This document shows positions 1 to 8,037 of a stretch of DNA of 64,000 bases, piece after piece; positions within the stretch are counted from its first letter, which is position 1; each line of letters opens with the position of its first letter. The notes beneath the pieces were generated by a model, which saw only the letters and a program-made list of their open reading frames with translations, did not search any database and had not been told where the DNA came from. The position numbers were made by a program, and so were the translations under genes. This DNA is from Rheinheimera pacifica (lineage in GTDB: Bacteria; Pseudomonadota; Gammaproteobacteria; Enterobacterales; Alteromonadaceae), in the NCBI RefSeq assembly GCF_900108485.1, contig NZ_FNXF01000002.1, positions 372,001 through 436,000 on the forward strand, given 5' to 3'.

Positions 1-2229
1 AGTCTGTGCCTGCCATTAGCCGTACAGGCTCAGCAGCAACCCCTGCAAGAAAGCCAGATTGAAACCATTACTGTACGTGGCGAAAAAACCGATCGTTCGC
101 TGCAAGATACCTCCAGTAGTGTCGCTGTAACCACCGCATTGAGAATTGAGCAGGAAAATCTGCAAAACCTGGACGATATCTTAAACCGCACTGCCAACGT
201 ATCTGCGATGTATGGCAGCCGGGGTTTTACTATCCGCGGTATAGCAGACGAAGCCGGTGCCTCTAACCCACTGGCCACCATTTATCTGGATGGTGCCGCG
301 CTGTCCAGCCAGATCAGCGATTCCGGCCCGACTGATTTATGGGATATTGCCCAGGTCGAGGTTATGCGCGGCCCACAGTCTACCATTCAGGGTGAAAATG
401 CCCTGGCCGGCGCCATTATTATGCGTTCGGCAGAGCCGACAATGGACTGGACTGGTAAAGCCAGAGTGCAGTGGTCCGATCCTTCAGATCGGCGTATCGC
501 CGTTGCCGGCGGCGGGCCGTTAATAAAAGATGAACTGGCTTTCAGAGTGGCGCTGGAGAAGCGGGATTTTGATGGTTTTGTGCATAATGTTACCCGTAAT
601 GAGCCGGAAGACGCGGTTGAATCCCTGCAGGGCCGTATTAAGTTGCTGTGGACACCGTCAGCTTTGCCGGGGTTTACTGCCAGATTAAGCCATATGCGCG
701 ACGACCGCGACGGCCCTTATATGTATGTCTACAGCGATATCAGCGACGGCGACTATTATGATGATCGTACCAACAGATCGGACGCCAAAGGCAGTACCGA
801 TATTGTAACGGATATCACCACGCTGGAGCTGGACTACCAGCTCAATGAACAGTGGTCATTGTCTGCTGTTACCGCTAAAAGCCGCTCTGACGTCAACCGT
901 ACTTACGATTCCGATCAGACTGAGCAAAATATCTCTTTCGGTAATGTCGCAGGGCTGCACGATACGCTGTCACAAGAGCTGCGGCTGCATTACAACGGCG
1001 ATAAACTGCGGGGTTTGGTTGGCGGCTACTGGTCAAAGCGGGAAAACGATACCCTGACTACCACCCTGAGTAATGTCATTACCCCGGTAGGAACGATCAG
1101 CGCAGTATTGCAGGGCAATGGCCTGGACAGCACTACTGCAGCGCAACTGGCGGCGCTGTACGCCAGTGAACTGCCGCTGATCCCGGTAGATTATCAGAGT
1201 AAAGCCCCGACCCAATCGGAGAATCTGGCAGTGTTTTTTGATGGTGAGTATCAGCTATCAACGCAGTGGGCCCTGCTTGCCGGAGCCCGGCTGGATAAAG
1301 AACAATATGATTATCAGTCAGATACCACGGCTGTGTTTGCCGGCACGCTGCCAGATCCAGCTAATTACGGCCAGCCGGGGTCGGCACTGCATACCATATT
1401 CAGCGGGGTAAACGCCGCGGTATTAGCCATGGTAGATGATGCCAGCAGCAATGCGCCGGCCAGCAGCCGCGATTTTACTGCGTTTTTACCCAAACTGGGC
1501 GTGCGCTGGTCATATCACCCCGAGCAATCGCTGGCATTTACCGTGCAGCGCGGCTACCGCTCTGGTGGCAGCTCTTACAATATTGCCCGCGGCGAGGTGT
1601 TTGCTTACGAACCGGAATACACCACTAACTATGAACTGGCCTGGCGTAGCAACTGGCCAGAGCAAAACCTGACTATTAACAGCAATCTGTATTATATCGA
1701 CTGGACAGATAAGCAGGTTATTGCCAATTTTGGTATTAATAACTTCGACAGCCATACCGTTAATGCCGGTAAGTCGCATTTATATGGTGCAGAATTCGAG
1801 CTGCGTCAGCGGCTAAATAACCAGTTCGACTGGTATGGCTCTTATGCGTATTCGAAAACCCAGTACGACGAGTTTGATACCATAACAGACGCTATTATCA
1901 GCAACTTTTCCGGCCAGCCTTTTGCTTACGCACCGCGTCATACCGCAGCAGCAGGGGTAAACTGGTATCTGGCTGATAACTGGGCACTTAATGTCAACGG
2001 TAACTTTCGCAGTAAAGTCAGTACCGGCCCACGCGATAGCACGCTGTGGCTGTCCTCCAGAACCCTGTTTAACGCCCGGCTAAGTTATGATCAAACCAAC
2101 TGGTCAGCCTATCTGTTCGTCAACAACCTGTTGGATAAAGGCTACCAGCAGTACCGCTGGCTTGATGAGCCGGTAGCAATCCTTGGCGCACCAAGAGTCA
2201 TTGGCGCCGGCGTGCAGTGGCAATGGTAG
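1..2229 (+). CDS. TonB-dependent outer-membrane receptor, 5' end outside the window
   Basis: The open frame runs in from base 1, so the true start lies upstream. The visible N-terminus is the end of a signal peptide (LPLAVQA), followed by a TonB-box-like IETITVRGEK near bases 58-90. The plug domain follows (TIRGI, then VEVMRGPQSTIQG, the typical plug signature). The rest is a beta-barrel with many aromatic alternating strands, ending in GAGVQWQW, an aromatic C-terminus as expected for BamA recognition. A TTG at 139 is open but would delete the TonB box, so I reject it as the start. Receptors of this type import ferric siderophores or similar ligands using TonB energy. The PepSY protein encoded three genes downstream supports a siderophore ligand, but the ligand itself is inferred. 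Confidence 0.93.
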   Translation, partial: SLCLPLAVQAQQQPLQESQIETITVRGEKTDRSLQDTSSSVAVTTALRIEQENLQNLDDILNRTANVSAMYGSRGFTIRGIADEAGASNPLATIYLDGAALSSQISDSGPTDLWDIAQVEVMRGPQSTIQGENALAGAIIMRSAEPTMDWTGKARVQWSDPSDRRIAVAGGGPLIKDELAFRVALEKRDFDGFVHNVTRNEPEDAVESLQGRIKLLWTPSALPGFTARLSHMRDDRDGPYMYVYSDISDGDYYDDRTNRSDAKGSTDIVTDITTLELDYQLNEQWSLSAVTAKSRSDVNRTYDSDQTEQNISFGNVAGLHDTLSQELRLHYNGDKLRGLVGGYWSKRENDTLTTTLSNVITPVGTISAVLQGNGLDSTTAAQLAALYASELPLIPVDYQSKAPTQSENLAVFFDGEYQLSTQWALLAGARLDKEQYDYQSDTTAVFAGTLPDPANYGQPGSALHTIFSGVNAAVLAMVDDASSNAPASSRDFTAFLPKLGVRWSYHPEQSLAFTVQRGYRSGGSSYNIARGEVFAYEPEYTTNYELAWRSNWPEQNLTINSNLYYIDWTDKQVIANFGINNFDSHTVNAGKSHLYGAEFELRQRLNNQFDWYGSYAYSKTQYDEFDTITDAIISNFSGQPFAYAPRHTAAAGVNWYLADNWALNVNGNFRSKVSTGPRDSTLWLSSRTLFNARLSYDQTNWSAYLFVNNLLDKGYQQYRWLDEPVAILGAPRVIGAGVQWQW

Positions 2230-2236
2230 TGGCTGT

Positions 2237-2503
2237 ATGACGTTACTGCTGGCCTTAATCTGCCTGAGTATCACAGCCATGGCGGTGTATATGCTGGCGC
2301 CGCAGCAGCAATTAATACGCCGTAAACCCCGCACGCTATGGCTTGGCAGCATTGCTATCAGCAGCCTGTTGGCGGCTGTGCTACTGCTAACACCGGGCTA
2401 TGGTTTCTGGCCAGCCTGTTATCTGGCGTTAACCTGGTTAATGCTGGTTTGGCTGTTGCTACCGCTTATTGCAGTATTTAAAAAGGTGAAATATGGCGGC
2501 TAA
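2237..2503 (+). CDS. small inner-membrane protein, DUF3325-like
   Basis: This 88-residue protein has about three hydrophobic segments (near residues 1-18, 33-50 and 55-80) and a short basic tail. A longer frame opens at 2183 inside the receptor gene, but the ATG at 2237, eight bases after the receptor stop, is the natural start. Small proteins of this kind (DUF3325/DUF3649) commonly sit between a TonB receptor and a PepSY-TM protein in iron-uptake operons. I assign it mainly by position and hydrophobicity; the family name is tentative. It overlaps the next gene by 11 bases, so the two are translationally coupled. Function is unknown. Confidence 0.7.
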   Translation: MTLLLALICLSITAMAVYMLAPQQQLIRRKPRTLWLGSIAISSLLAAVLLLTPGYGFWPACYLALTWLMLVWLLLPLIAVFKKVKYGG

Positions 2504-2756
2504 ACACTGGGCGGCGGCATTGTTCGGCTTGCCACTTACCATCGCCTGGGTTGGCATATTGGCGTTGTTATTTCCCGGCACGGCACAACAAGCTATTTTG
2601 CCGTGGTTATTACTGACCTTTCCGTTGTGGGTAGCGGTTATGGCGCTGATGTACTTAAGCCGCAGCGGTAAACGGTTGTGGCTGCTGGTTAGCGCCTTAA
2701 CCATCCTCAGTTACGGCGCATTATGGCTGTTAAAAACAACCGGCACGGCGATATAA
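2493..2756 (+). CDS. small inner-membrane protein, DUF3649-like
   Basis: This 87-residue protein has three predicted membrane helices (about residues 7-28, 33-54 and 61-82). The ATG at 2493 overlaps the preceding gene, and the stop directly abuts the ATG of the PepSY gene at 2757. This tight packing shows one transcript for receptor, two small membrane proteins and the PepSY protein. DUF3649 proteins are found in just this position in siderophore operons. The family match is by general resemblance only and no function is established. Confidence 0.7.
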   Translation: MAAKHWAAALFGLPLTIAWVGILALLFPGTAQQAILPWLLLTFPLWVAVMALMYLSRSGKRLWLLVSALTILSYGALWLLKTTGTAI

Positions 2757-4283
2757 ATGAAAGTTATTACTCAAAAAAACTTCCGTAACCTGCACACCTG
2801 GACGGGCCTGCTGACTGGCTTACTGCTGTTTATTGCCTTTTATGCCGGTGCGGTGTCGGTGTTTGTACACGAGCTGCAGCAGTGGCATGCCACCATTCAG
2901 CCCTCTGCAACCACTGCTCAGCTACAACAGGCACAACCGCTTATTGAGCAGGTACTGCAGCAATACCCGGAAGCGGCACATGGCTTTAACCTGATGCTGC
3001 CGGGAGTACATGGTGCCGATTTAGCGGTACTCTGGTATGACAGCGACAGCGCAACCCAATATAAATTTGTTGCCGACAGCCAGCAACAACTGCAAAAGCA
3101 AACCGCCAGACAGGATTTTATCAGCCTGATCTATGATCTGCATTTTACTGCCGGCTTACCGCGTCAGGCGGGGTTGTATCTGTTTGGTCTGGCCTGCATT
3201 TTGTACGGTCTGGCGCTGGTAAGTGGGGTGGTTATTTACGCGCCGGTGTTTATTAAAGATTTATTTGCGCTGCGTTTAGGCCAGAGCACCAAGCGGCTAT
3301 GGCAGGATGCACATAACCTTATTGGCGTGCTGTCGCTGCCATTTCATATTATTTTTGCCTGGAGCGGCGCAGTACTAACCATCGGCTTTTTACTGCTGGC
3401 ACCGTTTCAGTTTGTGGTGTTTGACAGCAAACTGCTGCAAATACTGGAGCCCGACTTTGATGTGGTCGCTCATGTTGAGCCATCTGGCATTGCCGCCCCG
3501 CTGTTACCCGCCGAAACCCTGCTGGCCATGGCCGCGCAGCACTTGCCGGCGATGCAGGCTGAGATGCTGTTTTACCATGATGCCGGCGATGCCAACGGCA
3601 CTGTTACCATCTACGGCGAATTGCCATCACCAACACTTACACAAAGAGCGATAGTCGTACTAAACAGCAGCACCGGCGAGCTGGCTGGGATGCAAACCCC
3701 GGAGCAGTTCCGACCGGGCACGACCTTTCTGCGTGGTTTACAAAACCTGCATTACGGTGATTTTGCCGGCTATGCCTCCAAATGGCTGTATTTTATCTTA
3801 GGCCTGGCAGGCGCTTTGCTGTTTTATACCGGTAACTTACTCTGGCTGGAAGTGCGGCGGCGCAATAGCAGCGCGCAACCGGCAAAAATACGGCTGATGG
3901 CCTCACTTACGCTTGGAGTGTGTTTGGGCGCAATGGCCGGTATTTCAGCGTTGTTTATCGCCGGTATATTACTGACAGAACCCTGGCATAAAACGGTGTA
4001 TTTCAGTGTGTTTTTTGCAGCGTTAGGCTGGGCTTTTTTGCGCCAGCCGGCCAAAGCCGGTGCAGAGTTACTGTATTTAACGGCACAGCTAACCTTGCTG
4101 ATGCCTTTTGCAGCCTGGTACCACAGTGGCCAGTTTTTCCTGGCAGCTTTATTAGATGGCAACGTCTTACGCTTTATGGTGGAAGGTACGGCGATATTAC
4201 TGGCGGTATTGTTCTGGCTACTGGCGCGCGCGGCGAAAAAGCGGGCAGATAAAACCGATAACAGTATCTGGGCAAAATCATAA
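2757..4283 (+). CDS. PepSY-associated transmembrane protein, probable siderophore/ferric reductase-type membrane protein
   Basis: This 508-residue membrane protein begins with the PepSY-TM hallmark RNLHTWTGLLTG followed by a membrane helix. It has a large periplasmic region, a second family motif (HNLIGVLSLPFHIIFAWSGA), another periplasmic PepSY-like part, and a cluster of helices from about residue 340 to 500. The conserved His residues in the helices (RNLHTW, QDAHNLIG, FHIIF, LHYGDF) fit haem or metal binding. Relatives such as FoxB, and PepSY proteins next to TonB receptors, are implicated in reducing or handling iron-siderophores in the periplasm. It ends the four-gene operon. No obvious terminator follows. 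Confidence 0.88.
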   Translation: MKVITQKNFRNLHTWTGLLTGLLLFIAFYAGAVSVFVHELQQWHATIQPSATTAQLQQAQPLIEQVLQQYPEAAHGFNLMLPGVHGADLAVLWYDSDSATQYKFVADSQQQLQKQTARQDFISLIYDLHFTAGLPRQAGLYLFGLACILYGLALVSGVVIYAPVFIKDLFALRLGQSTKRLWQDAHNLIGVLSLPFHIIFAWSGAVLTIGFLLLAPFQFVVFDSKLLQILEPDFDVVAHVEPSGIAAPLLPAETLLAMAAQHLPAMQAEMLFYHDAGDANGTVTIYGELPSPTLTQRAIVVLNSSTGELAGMQTPEQFRPGTTFLRGLQNLHYGDFAGYASKWLYFILGLAGALLFYTGNLLWLEVRRRNSSAQPAKIRLMASLTLGVCLGAMAGISALFIAGILLTEPWHKTVYFSVFFAALGWAFLRQPAKAGAELLYLTAQLTLLMPFAAWYHSGQFFLAALLDGNVLRFMVEGTAILLAVLFWLLARAAKKRADKTDNSIWAKS

Positions 4284-4335
4284 GCCCTTGTTAAATACCG
4301 TAGCTAAACGTATGGCAGAGGCAACACGTATCAGC

Positions 4336-4803
4336 TTACATACTTTGTGCCGTTAACCGCAGCAAGTAAGCTTTAAGCTGTGCTACCCGCTGCGGCCGGT
4401 TGAACAGCCGATACAATTGCAACCAGTCGGCCGGCGGCATCCAGCAGATGCCGTCCTGCCAGTGGCAACGCTGCGGATTAAATTGCCAGTTGGTTACTGC
4501 ATCACCCTGTTTTACCGCTATACCAGCCATGAGTTCAATATCGGGCCAGCCGTCACGGCTAAAGCGGGCAAAATGCGCAGAAGCATATTCCGCATGCGCC
4601 GGTGTTACCTGCAACGAAAACTGCGGCTGCAACACCTGACATATAACGGCAAAATCCTGTTCGGTACAGACAATATCAATATCATTCGGTTTAGCTTCCA
4701 GCCCGAGTTGCCACAGCAGGCAACTGCCGCCAACACCAAACTGAAAGGGTTGCAGCACAGTGCAGAGTTGCTGCAATTGTGCCGGTAAATTATTGTGCTT
4801 CAT
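4336..4803 (-). CDS. nucleotidyltransferase-fold protein of unknown role
   Basis: This 155-residue protein contains GVGGSCLLWQLG (about 22-33) followed by PNDIDIVC (about 38-45). That is the GGS...D-x-D signature of the MNT/polymerase-beta nucleotidyltransferase fold. The rest resembles stand-alone minimal nucleotidyltransferases that have lost or changed substrate. Its ATG at 4803 overlaps the end of the upstream DUF6942 gene by 14 bases, so the two are co-expressed. I see no HEPN partner, so a toxin-antitoxin role is not supported. Confidence 0.72.
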   Translation of the reverse strand: MKHNNLPAQLQQLCTVLQPFQFGVGGSCLLWQLGLEAKPNDIDIVCTEQDFAVICQVLQPQFSLQVTPAHAEYASAHFARFSRDGWPDIELMAGIAVKQGDAVTNWQFNPQRCHWQDGICWMPPADWLQLYRLFNRPQRVAQLKAYLLRLTAQSM

Positions 4804-5350
4804 CCAGTGCCCCTATCAGCCGGGCCAGAAAAGCCAGCTTTTCGTTGTTGAGCTGACGATAGTCAAAGTAAGGACATACTAACAGCCGGTTATGTTTATC
4901 AACGGCAAATTCGTTATTCAGCCAGCTAAGCTGTGCTGGTAAGCCGGCCTCCAGCAATGCTTTGGCGTGAGTGCGGCCAGCAATAATATGTACAGCGCCC
5001 TTTGCTGGCTGAAGCTCAGGCATACTAAACATTAACGCTGTATTGCTACCGGCTTGCAATAAATATTGATCGCGGTATTGCTGCCAGCTACCGGCGTGCT
5101 GCGTAAAGGCAAATTGTTTGGTGTCCAGCGCAAATAACAGCTTGGCATACACATTAAACACCTTGCGCCAGCCATTGCCGCAGGCGCGATTGATCAGCTC
5201 TGTTTCGCCACTGTGCAGCGGCTGCATTGTCACTAAATCAGCATACTCTGCCATTGGCGGCCGGTTAGCAATATACACGCGGATGCCAGCGGTGGTATCA
5301 CCAAAGCCTGCGGCTGATATAGGTAGGGTTTTCATAGCCTTGCTCAGCAT
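4790..5350 (-). CDS. DUF6942 family protein
   Basis: This is a 186-residue soluble protein. It carries YIANRPPMAEYADL near residue 26 and a very conserved-looking GNGWRKVFNVYAKLLFAL near residue 58, which I associate with DUF6942 proteins of Alteromonadales. No catalytic motif is evident. The first ATG is at 5350; a second at 5335 is preceded by AGCAAGG and gives a cleaner N-terminus (MKTLPISAAG), so the start is uncertain by five codons. The C-terminal region resembles nucleotide-hydrolysing or uracil-glycosylase-like folds only vaguely, and I do not assign a function. Confidence 0.75.
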   Translation of the reverse strand: MLSKAMKTLPISAAGFGDTTAGIRVYIANRPPMAEYADLVTMQPLHSGETELINRACGNGWRKVFNVYAKLLFALDTKQFAFTQHAGSWQQYRDQYLLQAGSNTALMFSMPELQPAKGAVHIIAGRTHAKALLEAGLPAQLSWLNNEFAVDKHNRLLVCPYFDYRQLNNEKLAFLARLIGALDEAQ

Positions 5351-5436
5351 TTATTCAGGCTGCTACTTTAGCATAAGCCCTTGCCTGCAGTGTTATAGCA
5401 GGTTAATTTTAGCCATTACTTTGCCAGGGACTGCAT

Positions 5437-6300
5437 ATGTCATCTTTTTCTGTTGCTGCTGTTAACCGGCTGGACCATTGGTTAATGCAGGTTACTCCGC
5501 CCGCCGATACCAACGGCTTTCGCCGCTTTTGCTGGGAATTCTGGTTTTTTGGCTTAAAGCAGGCGCGGGCCTGTTTATTTGTTGCCTTGTTTTTTGCCGC
5601 GGTGTTGCTGGTGCCACGCGCCGGGTTTCTGGGCATACCACGTTATGATGTTTTGCTTATTCTGGCGCTGTTAATTCAGTACTGGATGGTGTGGAGTAAA
5701 CTGGAAACCGTCGATGAGCTAAAAGCGATTTGTTTGTTTCACCTGGTCGGTTTTGCGCTGGAGGTGTTTAAAACCTCGGGCGCTATTCAATCCTGGAGTT
5801 ACCCCGATTTTGCCTACACTAAGGTATTTGGCGTGCCACTATTTGCCGGTTTTATGTATGCCGCCGTCGGCAGTTATATTATTCAGAGCTGGCGTTTAAT
5901 GCAGCAAAGGGTGGCGCACCATCCGCCTTACTGGATGGCAGTGCTGGTGGCACTGCTGATATACGCCAATTTTTTTACCCACCACTATATTGGTGATTAC
6001 CGCTGGTATATTGCCGCTGCCACCCTGGGGCTGTACGCCCGCAGCGTGGTGTACTTTACGCCGCTGGACCGTGAGCGCAGCATGCCACTGTTACTGGGTT
6101 TTGTGCTGGTGGGCTTTTTTATCTGGCTGGCGGAAAATATCAGCACCTTTATGGGGCTGTGGAGTTACCCTAACCAACTCGGCGCCTGGTCAGTAGTGCA
6201 TTTAGGTAAGTGGAGTTCGTGGTCACTGCTGGTGATTATGACCTTTACCATAGTGGCGCAGTTAAAATACGTAAAACAACGTATTGATGTGCCACGCTAG
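5437..6300 (+). CDS. DUF817 integral membrane protein
   Basis: This 287-residue protein has about seven to eight hydrophobic helices. The family signature runs from FCWEFWFFGLKQARAC near residue 30, through LFHLVGFALEVFKTS and SWSYP, to WLAENISTFMGLWSYPNQ near residue 224. DUF817 is a widespread bacterial membrane family of unknown function. The ATG at 5437 follows CCAGGGA at good spacing. The gene stands alone, diverging from the DUF6942 pair and converging on dsbA. Absence of binding motifs prevents any substrate guess. Confidence 0.9.
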   Translation: MSSFSVAAVNRLDHWLMQVTPPADTNGFRRFCWEFWFFGLKQARACLFVALFFAAVLLVPRAGFLGIPRYDVLLILALLIQYWMVWSKLETVDELKAICLFHLVGFALEVFKTSGAIQSWSYPDFAYTKVFGVPLFAGFMYAAVGSYIIQSWRLMQQRVAHHPPYWMAVLVALLIYANFFTHHYIGDYRWYIAAATLGLYARSVVYFTPLDRERSMPLLLGFVLVGFFIWLAENISTFMGLWSYPNQLGAWSVVHLGKWSSWSLLVIMTFTIVAQLKYVKQRIDVPR

Positions 6301-6302
6301 GC

Positions 6303-6332
6303 AATAAAAAAGGGCCGCCTGCTGGCAGCCCC
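6303..6332 (-). terminator. Rho-independent terminator of the ccoG-srkA-dsbA transcript
   Basis: On the minus strand an 8-bp stem with one internal mismatch (arms at 6324-6331 and 6312-6319) is followed by a T-rich run (complement of 6303-6311). It lies just after the dsbA stop. Confidence 0.75.
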
Positions 6333-6347
6333 TATGGATATGAGTGA

Positions 6348-6983
6348 TTAAGCGTCTTTTTTTAGCAGGAAATCAATCAGTTCCTGCATTTCTTTTTCAT
6401 AATTACGCGAGTCCAGCGCGGCATTATTAATTTTGTACTTACCGTTTACTACCAGCATAGGCACGCCGGTTAAAATACGCTTTTCAGATAGCTCGTCCTG
6501 CTCTTTTTTCATCTGATTAACTGCACCACGTACTGAAAAGCTTTTCATCGCTTTATCATAGGTGTCGGCGTCAATATCATGAATTAATACCAGGCTGCGG
6601 ATCTCGTTTTCATTGGAAAACGGGGCGCGGTTACGGTGGATCTGATTAAAAATAGCACTGGCTATCTGATCGCCTTTACCCTGGCTTTTTGCTACCACAT
6701 AAGCGCGGGCCAGCGCGTTTTGCAGCTCGGGTGAGGCAGCACGGATAAAATCAACGTGCACTTTTTTAAATTCGGTACCCTCTGGCAGCTTTTTAGCAAT
6801 ACTTTGCGCTACCGGTTCGAACGCATTACAACCACCACAGTAAAACGAAAAATACTCTTTTACTTCCGGCTTGGCGGTTTTCTGCTCAGAGATCACTTCA
6901 TAGTGCTTACCCTGTTCAAACTTGGCCTGGGCAGCAAAAGGCAGCAACAGTGTTAACGCAATCACAGATAACAGCTTTTTCAT
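6348..6983 (-). CDS. dsbA: periplasmic thiol:disulfide oxidoreductase DsbA, with a CGGC active site
   Basis: This 211-residue protein has a Sec signal peptide cleaved after about residue 20 (LLPFAAQA). The thioredoxin-fold motif FSFYCGGC places the active cysteines at 49 and 52, and the cis-proline loop is TGVPMLVVNGKY near residue 172. DsbA introduces disulfide bonds into secreted proteins and is reoxidised by DsbB. The dipeptide between the cysteines is Gly-Gly rather than the classical Pro-His, which should alter redox potential. It lies 50 bases after srkA on the same strand, the same pairing as in Escherichia coli, and is followed by a terminator. Confidence 0.95.
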   Translation of the reverse strand: MKKLLSVIALTLLLPFAAQAKFEQGKHYEVISEQKTAKPEVKEYFSFYCGGCNAFEPVAQSIAKKLPEGTEFKKVHVDFIRAASPELQNALARAYVVAKSQGKGDQIASAIFNQIHRNRAPFSNENEIRSLVLIHDIDADTYDKAMKSFSVRGAVNQMKKEQDELSEKRILTGVPMLVVNGKYKINNAALDSRNYEKEMQELIDFLLKKDA

Positions 6984-7033
6984 TTCGGATTATGTCCTTA
7001 AATAGACCAGATGGAGCACAGCTTAACAAAAAC

Positions 7034-8029
7034 TCAGTAGTCTGGCACTAGCGAAAGTGGCGCTTGTTGCAACAGATAGAGTTGTTCTTTTAATGCCAGG
7101 CATTGTTGTTCCCAGTATTTGTCTGTGGCAAACCACGGAAAGTTCATCGGGAACGCCGGGTCCTGCCAGCGCCGCGCCAGCCAGGCCATATAATGCACCA
7201 TCCGCATGGCGCGCAGCGGTTCAATTAATTTCAGCTCTGAAGGGTCAAATTCGCAGTATTGCTCATATTCTTCCAGCATCAGCTCCAGCGTGTCGCGCTG
7301 CTGCATCCGATCGCCGGACAACATCATCCAGATATCCTGAATCGCCGGGCCACTGCGGCAATCGTCCAGATCAACGAAAAAGGGCCCCTGATCGACATAA
7401 AACAAATTACCGGCATGACAATCGCCATGCAGCCGTATCAGGCTGGTGGGCTTATATTGTTTTACACAGAGCGCAATAACCTGATCCAATGCAGTGTCAA
7501 ACGCCGGGCGCAGGTAAGACGGTATAAACTGCAATGCGCTTAGCACCTCGCGGCTTTGTAACAGATGGCTTTCAACGCTAAACGCCGGGCGGTGGCTAAA
7601 AGGTTTTACTTTACCTACCTGATGCAAACGTCCAAGAAAACGGCCCAGCATGGCTAGCTGTTCATCGTTATCAATTTCCAGCGTGCGGCCACCGCGGCTT
7701 GGAAACAGCGCAAAGTAATAACCACCATACTGTAACAACGACTGGCCGTTTACTTTTAACGGCGCAACTACCGGAATATCAGCCGCAGCCAGTTCAAAAG
7801 CAAAATCGTGCTCTTCCTGCAGTTGCTCTGCTGTCCAGCGCTGTGGCCGGTAAAACTTCACGACAAACTTTTCCGGCTTTAGCGCATCACCGCGATAGGC
7901 GCTGAACTGATACACGCGGTTTTCATAGCTGTTTAGTGCAGATAAACCAGAGCTGACATCCAGCCCCAGTTGTTGCAAAGCATCGATAATCAGATCCGGC
8001 TGTAAGGTTGAAAAATCAAAGGCCGTCAT
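7034..8029 (-). CDS. srkA: stress response kinase A (SrkA/YihE/RdoA)
   Basis: This is a 331-residue aminoglycoside-phosphotransferase-fold kinase. The catalytic loop HGDCHAGN lies at residues 201-208 and the metal-binding FVDLDDC around residue 218-224. A Lys in KFVVKFYRP (about 55-62) serves as the ATP-binding lysine. SrkA is a Ser/Thr protein kinase linked to the Cpx envelope-stress response. Length matches the family (about 330). It sits between ccoG (8-base gap) and dsbA, consistent with an envelope-redox transcript. Confidence 0.94.
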   Translation of the reverse strand: MTAFDFSTLQPDLIIDALQQLGLDVSSGLSALNSYENRVYQFSAYRGDALKPEKFVVKFYRPQRWTAEQLQEEHDFAFELAAADIPVVAPLKVNGQSLLQYGGYYFALFPSRGGRTLEIDNDEQLAMLGRFLGRLHQVGKVKPFSHRPAFSVESHLLQSREVLSALQFIPSYLRPAFDTALDQVIALCVKQYKPTSLIRLHGDCHAGNLFYVDQGPFFVDLDDCRSGPAIQDIWMMLSGDRMQQRDTLELMLEEYEQYCEFDPSELKLIEPLRAMRMVHYMAWLARRWQDPAFPMNFPWFATDKYWEQQCLALKEQLYLLQQAPLSLVPDY

Positions 8030-8037
8030 AGGGCTCC

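Noticed and set aside
4417-4788. plus-strand ORF opposite the nucleotidyltransferase gene
   Set aside because: No family features; the minus frame has the GGS/DxD signature and coupling to its neighbour.
4336-5350. toxin-antitoxin interpretation of the nucleotidyltransferase/DUF6942 pair
   Set aside because: No HEPN motif or size pattern of a MNT-HEPN pair; DUF6942 is a larger conserved protein.
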